64,000 nucleotides of DNA from Erwinia rhapontici (GTDB lineage Bacteria > Pseudomonadota > Gammaproteobacteria > Enterobacterales > Enterobacteriaceae): the NCBI RefSeq assembly GCF_012271765.1, contig NZ_VRKO01000014.1:186001-250000 (forward strand), written 5' to 3'. The notes below the pieces were generated by a model. It ran no database searches, was not told where the DNA came from, and was given only the letters and a program-made list of their open reading frames with translations. How positions within the stretch are numbered: the stretch's first letter is position 1; each line of letters starts with the position of its first letter. A program made the translations under genes and the position numbers. Shown piece after piece: positions 24,327-32,274 of this stretch.

Positions 24327-25910
24327 ATGAAGCGCAGAGTCGTGATCGGTATGCTGGGGACCACCCTGGACAAGCGTGGCAAACGGGAAAACCGCTGGAA
24401 CAAATGGCGGCCCACGCTGGGGCTGTGTATGCAGCCCGATTTGCCCATCGATCGCCTTGAACTGCTGCATCAGCCTGACCGTCAGACGATGGCGCAGCAG
24501 ATGGCTGAAGATGTGGCGCTGGTCTCAACGGACACCGAAGTGCGGCTGAATCAGATCACCCTCAATGACCCCTGGGACTTCGAAGAGGTGTATACCACGC
24601 TGCTCGATTTTTCCCGCCATTATCCTTTTGATACTGAGAACGAAGAGTATCTGGTGCATATCACCACCGGAACGCATGTGGTTCAGATCTGCTGGTTCCT
24701 GCTGACCGAGGCGCGTTACCTGCCAGCCAGTCTGCTACAGACCGCGCCCGCCCCGCGTGAACAGGAGAGCGGAAAAACCGAGGGTGTTTATACGCTAATC
24801 GACCTCGATCTCAGCCGTTATGCCACGCTGACCAGCCGCTTTATGCGCGAACGTCAGGAGTCGGTGTCGTTGCTGAAAGGCGGGATCTCCACGCGTAATG
24901 CGACCTTTAACAACCTGATCGACCAGATTGAGCGTGTGGCGCTGCGCTCGGATGCGCCGCTGTTGCTGACCGGGCCGACAGGAGCAGGAAAATCGTTTCT
25001 GGCAGAACGGATTTATCAGCTGCGTCAGTCGCGCCATCGGGTCAGCGGACGGCTGGTCGCTGTGAACTGCGCAACGTTACGCGGCGATAACGCCATGTCT
25101 ACGCTGTTTGGTCATGTGAAAGGGGCCTTTACCGGGGCATTGCAGGCACGTAACGGGCTGCTGCGTGAAGCGGACGGCGGGATGCTTTTCCTCGATGAAA
25201 TTGCCGAACTGGGGCTGGATGAGCAGGCAATGTTACTGAAAGCCATCGAAGAGAAACGCTTTCTGCCGTTCGGCGCGGATAAAGAGGTGAGCAGTGATTT
25301 TCAGCTGATTGCCGGGACGCATCGCGATATGCGCCAGTGGGTGGCGGAAGGGCGCTTTCGTGAGGATCTCTACGCCCGCATCAATATGTGGAGCTTTACC
25401 CTACCAGGACTGGCGGCGCGGCGGGAAGATATTGAACCTAACCTGGAATTTGAACTGTTGCGTTTTGCCAGCAGTGCGCAGTCGCAGGTGCGTTTTGAGC
25501 CGCAGGCTCGTCAGCGTTATCTGCAATTTGCCTGCGCGCCTGCTGCCGTGTGGCGCGGGAACTTCCGCGAACTGAGTGCCTCGGTGACGCGCATGGCAAC
25601 GCTGGCAGACAATGGGCGCATTGAGCTGCCGCAGGTGGAAGAGGAGATTGCCCGCTTACGCGCCAGCTGGCAGCTCGAACCTGCCGTTGTTTTACCGGAA
25701 ACGCTGGATTTGTTTGACCACAGCCAGCTGGAAACGGTTTTGAAGGTTTGCCGTGAGTCATCTTCCCTGTCCGAGGCCGGACGCACGCTGTTTGCCGTTT
25801 CGCGCCAGCAGAAGAAGCAGCCTAATGACGCCGACCGGCTACGCAAGTATCTGGCGCGCTTTGCCTTAGACTGGGAAAGCGTGAAGTCCGGCGGAGTGCC
25901 GGAGCGATAA
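24327..25910 (+). CDS. rtcR: RNA-repair transcriptional activator RtcR
   Basis: The 527-residue protein has the three RtcR parts. The N-terminal ~180 residues are a CARF-type sensor domain (VVIGMLGTTLDKRGKRENRW, later YLVHITTGTHVVQICWFLL). A sigma-54 AAA+ domain follows, with Walker A LLTGPTGAGKS (residues ~212-222), the sigma-54 contact loop GAFTGA, and Walker B MLFLDEIAEL. A C-terminal Fis-like DNA-binding segment starts around LFDHSQLETVLKVCRESSSL. E. coli RtcR activates rtcBA in response to RNA-damage ligands bound by the CARF domain. The gene is divergent from the slipin-rtcB operon and its -24/-12 promoter. Confidence 0.95.
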   Translation: MKRRVVIGMLGTTLDKRGKRENRWNKWRPTLGLCMQPDLPIDRLELLHQPDRQTMAQQMAEDVALVSTDTEVRLNQITLNDPWDFEEVYTTLLDFSRHYPFDTENEEYLVHITTGTHVVQICWFLLTEARYLPASLLQTAPAPREQESGKTEGVYTLIDLDLSRYATLTSRFMRERQESVSLLKGGISTRNATFNNLIDQIERVALRSDAPLLLTGPTGAGKSFLAERIYQLRQSRHRVSGRLVAVNCATLRGDNAMSTLFGHVKGAFTGALQARNGLLREADGGMLFLDEIAELGLDEQAMLLKAIEEKRFLPFGADKEVSSDFQLIAGTHRDMRQWVAEGRFREDLYARINMWSFTLPGLAARREDIEPNLEFELLRFASSAQSQVRFEPQARQRYLQFACAPAAVWRGNFRELSASVTRMATLADNGRIELPQVEEEIARLRASWQLEPAVVLPETLDLFDHSQLETVLKVCRESSSLSEAGRTLFAVSRQQKKQPNDADRLRKYLARFALDWESVKSGGVPER

Positions 25911-25930
25911 CGGCAAGCGAGTGAAGGTGG

Positions 25931-25959
25931 CAGCCCCGGCGCGTTATATTGCGGGGCTG
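25931..25959 (+). terminator. Probable terminator after rtcR
   Basis: CAGCCCCG and CGGGGCTG form an 8-bp stem with a 13-base loop 20 bp after the rtcR stop; TTTT appears a few bases later. Confidence 0.55.
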
Positions 25960-26004
25960 TGCCGATCGTTTTACGATGCGCTTCAGTGAATTCGGCGGGT
26001 AAAT

Positions 26005-26484
26005 TCACCACACTTCATAGTGATCAACATATTTCACGACTTCGCCATTTTTTTGCAAACGATAAGTGCCATCATAGGCCTCGAACATGGCTCCCATGTT
26101 TTTACTGTAACTAACCGTGAATACTATGTCCTTTTCAATACAGTTTTTTTTCGTTTTCATATCTTCAAAGCAAAGTCTGTCGTACTTACCCACCTCTTTA
26201 TAACCGTCACCGAACAGCCAAACATTAAGATAAAATGAACCATCTGGATTTGGATTAGGCACGTTGTATTTTTCTTTTAGCATCTCTTTATTTTTTAGCC
26301 ACCAAGCTATTCTACCTCTGTCGGTAAATGGAAAGTTTCTGACAAGAATATCACTAAAACTACTGCTTCTATGATGAGCTGCAACAATTTCTACAGGGCG
26401 CATCGACAGCCAGTAAAGGTAAACGAGTAGCAGGCCACTCACAAAGAGAAGCGTATAAAATGCCATCTTAGTTTTTGCTTTCAT
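26005..26484 (-). CDS. DUF943 protein, copy 4 (no DUF3289 partner)
   Basis: The 159-residue product has MKAKTKM, one membrane helix (FYTLLFVSGLLLVYLYWLSM) and the DUF943 exposed domain (RPVEIVAAHH, ILVRNFPFT, WWLKNKEMLKEKYNVPNPNP, RLCFEDMKTKKNCI). Its N-terminus matches copy 7, while its last ~50 residues, ending KYVDHYEVW, match copy 6 almost exactly; the DNA at 26004-26083 is nearly identical to 27166-27245. It is the last of four DUF943 genes in a row and has no DUF3289 gene of its own. Such solitary copies resemble the orphan-immunity arrays seen at polymorphic toxin loci; the function here is unproven. Confidence 0.8.
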   Translation of the reverse strand: MKAKTKMAFYTLLFVSGLLLVYLYWLSMRPVEIVAAHHRSSSFSDILVRNFPFTDRGRIAWWLKNKEMLKEKYNVPNPNPDGSFYLNVWLFGDGYKEVGKYDRLCFEDMKTKKNCIEKDIVFTVSYSKNMGAMFEAYDGTYRLQKNGEVVKYVDHYEVW

Positions 26485-26566
26485 TACGGAATCTCATAAT
26501 TTTAGTCGTGGTTGTCATAAACGATCCTTGTCTATTTATAACGTTTTATGAGTGACGATCTTGACG

Positions 26567-27034
26567 TTAGTGATATACGTATTTCACGACTTCGCCATTT
26601 TTTTGCAAACGATAAGTGCCATCATATGTTCTGAACACCATCCCCATATTTATGCTGTTGTCGATGGAGAAGATTGCGTCTTTATCGATGCAATTCGCTT
26701 TTGTTTTCATATCCTTAAAGCAGAGGCGATCATACTTTTCCTCTTCTTTATAACCGTCACCGAACAGCCAGAAAGTAAGATAAAATGAGCCCTCTTTATC
26801 CGGATTAGGCACATTGTATTTTTCATTTAGCATCACCTTGTTTTTCAGCCACCAGTGTATTTTACCTTTATCAGTAAAGGGGAAATTTTTGACAAGAACA
26901 TCGCTGAAGCCACTGCTTCTGTGATGAACGGCAACGATTTCTAAAGGGCGATGCGAATACCAGAGGAAACAACCGTGCAGAATACCGGCCGCCAGTAGTA
27001 GTGTGTAGGCGGTTTTTTTAATATTTATTTTCAT
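26567..27034 (-). CDS. DUF943 protein, copy 5 (no DUF3289 partner)
   Basis: The product has 155 residues, with the N-terminal MKINIKKTAYTLLLAAGILH giving a basic tail and membrane helix, and a DUF943 domain with IVAVHHRSSGFSDVLVKNFP, IHWWLKNKVMLNEKYNVPNP and RLCFKDMKTKANCI. The first ~30 residues and the upstream non-coding DNA (GGGCTCCCGTAATGTGGG and following bases) are the same as in copy 6, showing a recent duplication. The C-terminal part shares YDGTYRLQKNGEVVKYV with copies 4 and 6 but ends earlier. No partner toxin-like gene accompanies it. Confidence 0.8.
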   Translation of the reverse strand: MKINIKKTAYTLLLAAGILHGCFLWYSHRPLEIVAVHHRSSGFSDVLVKNFPFTDKGKIHWWLKNKVMLNEKYNVPNPDKEGSFYLTFWLFGDGYKEEEKYDRLCFKDMKTKANCIDKDAIFSIDNSINMGMVFRTYDGTYRLQKNGEVVKYVYH

Positions 27035-27167
27035 TACGGGCTCCCGTAATGTGGGTTGACTTCATAAACAATCCTTGTTTAATCGTTAACGATGATTCTG
27101 ATCAACGCACAGGCTTGTCCTGTGCGGATGGTTTAATGTCGTTCTTTATTGAATCTGGCAGATAAAT

Positions 27168-27647
27168 TCACCACACTTCATAGTGATCAACATATTTCAC
27201 GACTTCGCCATTTTTTTGCAAACGATAAGTGCCATCATAGGCCTCAAACATGGTTCCCATGTTTTTGCTGTTGTCGACGGAGAAAACGATGTCTTTTTCG
27301 ATACAATTCACTTTCGTTTTCATATCTTCAAAGCAGAGTCGGTCATATTTCCCCTCTTCTTTGTAACCGTCTCCGAATAGCCAGACGGTAAGAGAAAATG
27401 AGCCGTCTGGTTCCGGATTAGGCACGTTGTATTTTTCCTTTAGCATGGCCTTATTTTTCAGCCACCAGTGAATTTTACCTTTATCAGTAAAGGGGAAGTT
27501 TTTGACAAGAACATCGCTGTAACCACTTCTTCCATGATGAACGGCAACGATTTCTACAGGGCGATGCGAATACCAGAGGAAACAACCGTGCAGAATACCG
27601 GCCGCCAGTAGTAGTGTGTAGGCGGTTTTTTTAATATTTATTTTCAT
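27168..27647 (-). CDS. DUF943 protein, copy 6 (mosaic, no DUF3289 partner)
   Basis: The 159-residue product is mosaic: its first ~30 residues and leader match copy 5, and its end (FEAYDGTYRLQKNGEVVKYV then DHYEVW) matches copy 4. The middle has its own variants, such as HHGRSGYSDVLVKN and PNPEPDGSFSLTV. The layout is a basic tail, one membrane helix (YTLLLAAGILHGCFLWY) and an exposed domain with the two conserved Cys in RLCFEDMKTKVNCI. The pattern suggests recombination between neighbouring copies. It lies between copies 5 and 7 on the same strand and could be cotranscribed with DUF3289 copy 4. Confidence 0.8.
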   Translation of the reverse strand: MKINIKKTAYTLLLAAGILHGCFLWYSHRPVEIVAVHHGRSGYSDVLVKNFPFTDKGKIHWWLKNKAMLKEKYNVPNPEPDGSFSLTVWLFGDGYKEEGKYDRLCFEDMKTKVNCIEKDIVFSVDNSKNMGTMFEAYDGTYRLQKNGEVVKYVDHYEVW

Positions 27648-27730
27648 TACGGGCTCCCGTAATGTGGGTTGACTTCATAAACAATCCTTGTTTTATGTGC
27701 TAGCGTGTTTTTGTGAAAAGTACTTTGGAA

Positions 27731-28195
27731 TTAGTTGTAAATATACTTCGCGATTTCACCATTTTCACGTAATCGATATGTTCCATCTTTTACAGTAAAC
27801 ATAACTCCCATATTTTTACTTTCACTTACAGAAAAAACAGCTTCTTTTTCAATGCAGTTGAATTTTGTTTTCATATCTTCAAAACAAAATAGGTCATATT
27901 TCCCCTCTTCTTTATAACCTTCGCCAAATATCCAGAAGATAACAGTGGATGAACCATAGGATGAAGGTTTTGGGATGTCATACTGCTTTTTTAACATCGT
28001 TTTATTTTCCAGCCACCAGTTTAATTTTCCTTTAAAGGTGAAAGGGAAATTATTTACCAGCACATAACTATGGTTGCCATCCTCATGAACAGCGACAATC
28101 TCTACAGGGCGTTGTGACAACCAGTAAAGGTAACCCATTAACAGGCCACTCAAAGAGAGTATTGCATAAAATGCCATCTTAGTTTTTGCTTTCAT
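27731..28195 (-). CDS. DUF943 protein, copy 7
   Basis: The 154-residue product (MKAKTKM, membrane helix FYAILSLSGLLMGYLYWLSQ, exposed domain RPVEIVAVHEDGNHSYVLVN, WWLENKTMLKKQYDIPKPSS, CFEDMKTKFNCI) pairs with DUF3289 copy 4. The ATG at 28195 overlaps that gene by 17 nt, the same overlap as in the three left-hand pairs. The first ten residues match copy 4, another sign of exchange between copies. It is the first DUF943 gene of the right-hand group of four. Its function is unknown. Confidence 0.8.
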   Translation of the reverse strand: MKAKTKMAFYAILSLSGLLMGYLYWLSQRPVEIVAVHEDGNHSYVLVNNFPFTFKGKLNWWLENKTMLKKQYDIPKPSSYGSSTVIFWIFGEGYKEEGKYDLFCFEDMKTKFNCIEKEAVFSVSESKNMGVMFTVKDGTYRLRENGEIAKYIYN

Positions 28196-29036
28196 TACGG
28201 ACTCCGACAATATCAATAGTGGCTTCCATATTGGTCATAAAGGGTTTAAAACCAAATTTATTGTAGCGCTGGAGTACAAACCAGAGGCGGAAAAAATGGA
28301 ACTGTTTGAATTTAGATTTAGAAATATCCAGAGTATCCAGGCCGAAGTGGTCCTGCACTTTGTAATGCAACACCGCATGGTAGCGGTCGTTATCTATCTG
28401 CAGAGATTTGAGCGTGATCTGCGTTGCCCAGGTATCATGAACGGTGATGCTCATGCCATTAAAAATATCCTGGGTTCGGTCAAATTTAGGGAGCTTTCCT
28501 GAAGATATTGCTTTACGTAACTCATCTTTTCGATCAGCGGGGTAGCACTTTTCATCCCAATCTATATTTTCTTTAAAAGCCTTTTCCAATCGTAAACGTG
28601 TACTATTTTCCGGAGACCCGTCACGCAAAATCTGTTCTTTCAGCGCCGCATCCAAAATCATACTGGTAAATGCTGCACCGTTGGCGTTTTGCATATGGGT
28701 GATCATGTTGCCAATCAGGTGTCTGTAAGGGCCGTAAATTGAAAACGTATGGGACAATGAGCGGAATTCATCAAACATAATCCGGGCGCATTCACTACGG
28801 GAAATTGTCTCGCCATCGGTCTCACGACGGGAACCAGCAAACATCGACTGTGGCCGATTGAAGGCGGTAATCTTCTTCAGCGCGTAAGGGTCGACCCGTT
28901 CAGATACTGTTGTCAGAAGAAAATTTTTCTTTAACTGCTCCTGGGTTAAATCACCATATTGCATATCCGGGGCGTTATAGTCGTCCATCCGTTTTTGCGT
29001 CTTGAACAGAGTGCAGGGCCATTGCAGTGCGGTCAT
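28179..29036 (-). CDS. DUF3289 (YPO3983-like) protein, copy 4
   Basis: The 285-residue product is the most different of the four. It keeps RMDDYNAPDMQYGDLTQEQL, ITHMQNANGAAFTSMILDAA and TVHDTWATQITLKSLQIDND, but many other positions differ, including MFAGSRRETDGETISRSECA instead of MYSSSHGASEKISRQECA. Its upstream leader has only a rough version of the block seen before copies 1-3 (AAACCCGTCATC...AGGGTTAAA), and no nucleotidyltransferase remnant is visible. This pair therefore looks older or separately acquired. No signal peptide is evident. The start at 29036 is supported by GGAGAG upstream. Confidence 0.8.
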   Translation of the reverse strand: MTALQWPCTLFKTQKRMDDYNAPDMQYGDLTQEQLKKNFLLTTVSERVDPYALKKITAFNRPQSMFAGSRRETDGETISRSECARIMFDEFRSLSHTFSIYGPYRHLIGNMITHMQNANGAAFTSMILDAALKEQILRDGSPENSTRLRLEKAFKENIDWDEKCYPADRKDELRKAISSGKLPKFDRTQDIFNGMSITVHDTWATQITLKSLQIDNDRYHAVLHYKVQDHFGLDTLDISKSKFKQFHFFRLWFVLQRYNKFGFKPFMTNMEATIDIVGVRNESKN

Positions 29037-29259
29037 ATGAAAACTCTCCTTGTGTTAAACCCGTCATCAATGATTAAGGGTTAAATCTTCCGTTATGATT
29101 TTTTTCGCTGAAAATAATAAGCGGTGGCGGAGCGGATGTCAGCACCGCTGGCGGAAATGGATATTTTGCGACGACACCAGTCTCGGTACATTTTGCGTTA
29201 AACTGGGCGTGTTGAAGTGATGTGGGTCATCGGATCATAACGGAAGGAGTGGGTTGATT

Positions 29260-30174
29260 ATGCAATTGCAGTTTTTAGGCACCGGCGCCGGAACGCCAAG
29301 CCGTGAACGTAACGTCACCAGCATCGCGCTGGATTTGCAGGGCGTGCGTAATGCCACCTGGCTGTTTGACTGCGGCGAAGGGACGCAGCATCAGATCCTG
29401 CGCACCCCGATCAAACCGGGCAAGATCGAGAAGATCTTTATCACCCACCTGCACGGCGATCATATTTTTGGCCTGCCGGGGCTGCTGACCAGCCGATCGA
29501 TGAACGGCTCCACCGATCCGATGACAATTTATGGCCCCTCAGGGCTCAAAACCTTTGTCGACACCGCGATCAGCCTCAGCGGCTCGTGGCTGACTTTCCC
29601 GCTGGAGATTGTCGAGATAACGGCGGGTGAAGTGTGCCGTGATGAACATTTCCTCGTCACGGCATACCCGATGACCCACCCGGTTGAGTGCTACGGTTAC
29701 CGCATTGATGAACATGATAAACCCGGCGCGCTGGATGCGGCGAAGCTGGCGGCAGACGGCGTGCCTGCCGGGCCGTATTTTTATGACCTGAAGCACGGAC
29801 GCAGCGTCACGCTGGCTGATGGCAGAGTGATTAATGGCTGGGATTATGTCGGCGAGAAGATAAAAGGGCGCAGCCTGGCCATCTTTGGCGATACCGCTCC
29901 GACAGCGGCAGCCACGGTGCTGGCAGCGGGCGTCGACCTGATGGTGCATGAGGCAACGCTTGAAGTGGCGATGGAAGAGAAAGCCAACAGTCGAGGGCAT
30001 TCCACCACGGCGCAGGCAGCAGCAGTGGCGCAGGAGAGTGGGGCGAAACGGCTGATTGTGACGCATCTCAGCTCTCGCTATCTGCGGGCTGACTGTGAAA
30101 GGCTGCTGGAGGAGTGTCGGGCGGTATTTCCGCACACCGAGATGGCGCACGATTTCGCGGTGTTTACATTATAA
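29260..30174 (+). CDS. rnz: Ribonuclease Z / RNase BN
   Basis: The product has 304 residues, like E. coli RNase BN (ElaC). The beta-lactamase-type metal motif [15 protein letters not shown] (HxHxDH) is intact, as are the following [10 protein letters not shown] and the late GDTAPT and [11 protein letters not shown] metal-ligand segments. The enzyme processes tRNA 3' ends and can trim RNA. The ATG at 29260 has GGAAGGAG at a spacing of ten; a TTG six bases upstream would be too close. In E. coli this gene lies elsewhere, so its position beside the DUF3289 island and rlmJ is a local difference. Confidence 0.93.
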   Translation: MQLQFLGTGAGTPSRERNVTSIALDLQGVRNATWLFDCGEGTQHQILRTPIKPGKIEKIFITHLHGDHIFGLPGLLTSRSMNGSTDPMTIYGPSGLKTFVDTAISLSGSWLTFPLEIVEITAGEVCRDEHFLVTAYPMTHPVECYGYRIDEHDKPGALDAAKLAADGVPAGPYFYDLKHGRSVTLADGRVINGWDYVGEKIKGRSLAIFGDTAPTAAATVLAAGVDLMVHEATLEVAMEEKANSRGHSTTAQAAAVAQESGAKRLIVTHLSSRYLRADCERLLEECRAVFPHTEMAHDFAVFTL

Positions 30175-30273
30175 ACCCGGGCGAGTTGTGCCTCATAAAC
30201 CTGGGCGAGGCATGCCCCGCCTCTACAGGGTAGCGCGGGTTTTGTTGGGGTCGGGGTCGGGCATGCCCGACCC
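30175..30273. repeat. Palindromic GGCATGCC repeats with a short tandem repeat
   Basis: Two palindromes centred on GCATGC lie at 30203-30222 (one mismatch) and 30254-30273 (perfect, GGGTCGGGCA plus its complement). ATAAACCYGGGCGAG is repeated in tandem at about 30172 and 30195. A third family member is at 8450-8471. They lie between the convergent rnz and rlmJ genes and may also terminate transcription. Confidence 0.65.
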
Positions 30274-30286
30274 GCAGGCCACAACG

Positions 30287-31129
30287 TTATTCCGGCACAA
30301 TCCAGCTGACTTTGGAGTAACCGGTGCCCGATGGCACCAGCACTTTTTCCAGCCACGGCAGCACATTTTTCATCTGCTGCTCCAGCTTCCACGGTGGGTT
30401 AATCACAATCATCCCGGAGGCGGTCATGCCAAAGCGGTCACTGTCCGGGCGAACGCCCAGCTCAATTTGCAGAATACGGCGAATGCCGGTGGCCTGCAGC
30501 TCGTTGAACATACGCTTGATTTGCTGGCGCAGCACCACCGGATACCACAGGGCAAACACGCCCGTACCGAAGCGTTTGTACCCTTCCTGAATACCCTGCA
30601 CCACGGCCTGGTAATCGCTTTTCATTTCGTACGGCGGGTCAATGAGGATCAGACCCCGGCGTGACGGCGGTGGCAGCTTGGACTTCAGCTGCTGGTAGCC
30701 GTCGGCGCGGGCGAGACGTGCACGATCGTCCTTCTGGAATTCACTGCGCAGCATCGGGAAGTCGCTGGAGTGCAGTTCAGTCAGCTGTAACTGGTCGTAC
30801 TCACGCAGCAGATGGCGTGCAATCAGCGGAGAGCCCGGATAGTAACGCAGCTTGCCACCGGGATTGTAGTTCTTCACCACGCTGATATAAGGCGCCAGCT
30901 CTTCCGGCAGATCATCCTGCTGCCAGATGCGTGCAATGCCTTCCAGATACTCTCCGGTACGTTCCGCATGCTCACCGCTTAACAGGTAGCGCCCGGCACC
31001 CGCATGGGTATCGAGATAGAGGTAGGGTTTTTCCTTCTCATTCATCGAGCTGATAATCAGGCTCTGCACGGTGTGTTTGAGAACGTCGGCATGGTTGCCG
31101 GCATGGAAGCTGTGGCGATAACTGAGCAT
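30287..31129 (-). CDS. rlmJ: 23S rRNA (adenine2030-N6)-methyltransferase
   Basis: From the ATG at 31129 the product is 280 residues, the E. coli RlmJ length, beginning MLSYRHSFHAGNHADVLKHT, a signature of the family. The SAM-binding region follows in YLDTHAGAGRY, and the catalytic motif LILIDPPYEMK (DPPY) marks an N6-adenine methyltransferase. RlmJ methylates A2030 of 23S rRNA. A longer frame from 31336 has no conservation. It is adjacent to prlC's neighbour gene; in E. coli it sits directly between prlC and gor. Confidence 0.95.
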   Translation of the reverse strand: MLSYRHSFHAGNHADVLKHTVQSLIISSMNEKEKPYLYLDTHAGAGRYLLSGEHAERTGEYLEGIARIWQQDDLPEELAPYISVVKNYNPGGKLRYYPGSPLIARHLLREYDQLQLTELHSSDFPMLRSEFQKDDRARLARADGYQQLKSKLPPPSRRGLILIDPPYEMKSDYQAVVQGIQEGYKRFGTGVFALWYPVVLRQQIKRMFNELQATGIRRILQIELGVRPDSDRFGMTASGMIVINPPWKLEQQMKNVLPWLEKVLVPSGTGYSKVSWIVPE

Positions 31130-31223
31130 GTATTGGGATAATCCGGATGGTAAAAACAAGCGTGCCGCCAGTGGGCGGCACAGGTTGCGGTCATTATAGC
31201 GAAAACGGCTTAAAAAAGCGCGT

Positions 31224-32048
31224 TCAGGTCGGAATGTGCTGCCAGAACGGATAGGTAAACAGCAGCAGGTGCAGCATATTAAAGGAGAAATGCACCAGTG
31301 TAGCCACCCACAAACGTCCGCTCCACAGCCAGGCAAGGCCGTAGATCACACCGGCCATCGTGGCAAACAGCACCAGCAGCAGTCCGCCGGAAAAATGGGC
31401 CAGACCAAACAACAGTGCTGCAATCAGCAGCGCCCGTTTGTCACCCAGCAGCTGGCTTAAACGCTGCTGGATATAGCCGCGAAATAGCGCTTCTTCTGCC
31501 AGACAGACAAAAAACAGATTGGCCAGCATAAACGATCCCAGCCACGAAGGCAGATGGGGTTCCACCTTCAGGCCGCCAGCAAAGGTCGCCAACAGCAATA
31601 GCAAAGGCATTGACATTAGCAGAACCAGCCACCAGAGCACGTTAGCCGGGGGCTTTGCCGGGCGCTTCAACAGCGTGGGCAGGCAGGCCAGTAACAGAAA
31701 CGGGATCAGCGCTTTATCAAGGTTGTAGTAAAAGGTAAAGGGCGCACTCTGTGGCCCGGCCTGTTCACCAGAAACAATGATGAGATTATTCACTCCAGGG
31801 ATCATGTGCAGCATCAGCGCCACTGCGCTGAAAACCAGGATAATTTCACCGGGTAGCGCGAAAGCGTGAGGTTGTTTCTGAACCGCGCAGTACACCGCGA
31901 CAACACCCATCACCGTCAGTGCGATAATGCCGGGCGGCAGCAGCGTCTGATCCAGCACAGCCAGGACGAGGGCGATCGTCAGTAATATCAGTGAACTGCG
32001 CAGATAAAAGGGTAAAAAAAGTAACGAGGCCGCCAGCGTATACCACAT
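31224..32048 (-). CDS. CPBP-family intramembrane metalloprotease
   Basis: This 274-residue protein has about eight membrane helices. The CPBP/Abi signature is complete: EEALFRGYI (motif EExxxR, residues ~197-205), LLFGLAHF (FxxxH) and a later HFSFNML (His). These residues coordinate zinc in Rce1-type intramembrane proteases. Some bacterial members process peptides or give immunity to bacteriocins; the substrate here is unknown. The ATG at 32048 is chosen for its GGGAG ribosome site; a start 20 codons upstream lacks one. It lies between rlmJ and prlC, where E. coli has no such gene. Confidence 0.85.
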   Translation of the reverse strand: MWYTLAASLLFLPFYLRSSLILLTIALVLAVLDQTLLPPGIIALTVMGVVAVYCAVQKQPHAFALPGEIILVFSAVALMLHMIPGVNNLIIVSGEQAGPQSAPFTFYYNLDKALIPFLLLACLPTLLKRPAKPPANVLWWLVLLMSMPLLLLLATFAGGLKVEPHLPSWLGSFMLANLFFVCLAEEALFRGYIQQRLSQLLGDKRALLIAALLFGLAHFSGGLLLVLFATMAGVIYGLAWLWSGRLWVATLVHFSFNMLHLLLFTYPFWQHIPT

Positions 32049-32274
32049 AAATAAACTCCCTGTTTGTAACGGAGTAATACGATGTATGAAAGCGGGGGGA
32101 GTATGCAATGCTCACCTGAGTGTGGCAATGCGTAAAATGCGGTGAAAAGGGTGGGTAGCACGGGGGGAAAGCCGTTGCCGACACGCTGACCCATTGATTT
32201 TCACTACACTTACCCTCATGTTAAAGAAATCGTGCGTGAAAACGCGCCCCATACAACGATTAAAGGACTGCGCT

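Noticed and set aside
16273..29036. CRISPR array or phage island
   Set aside because: The repetition here is of whole genes and their leaders, not short regularly spaced repeats; no integrase, capsid or cas gene is present.
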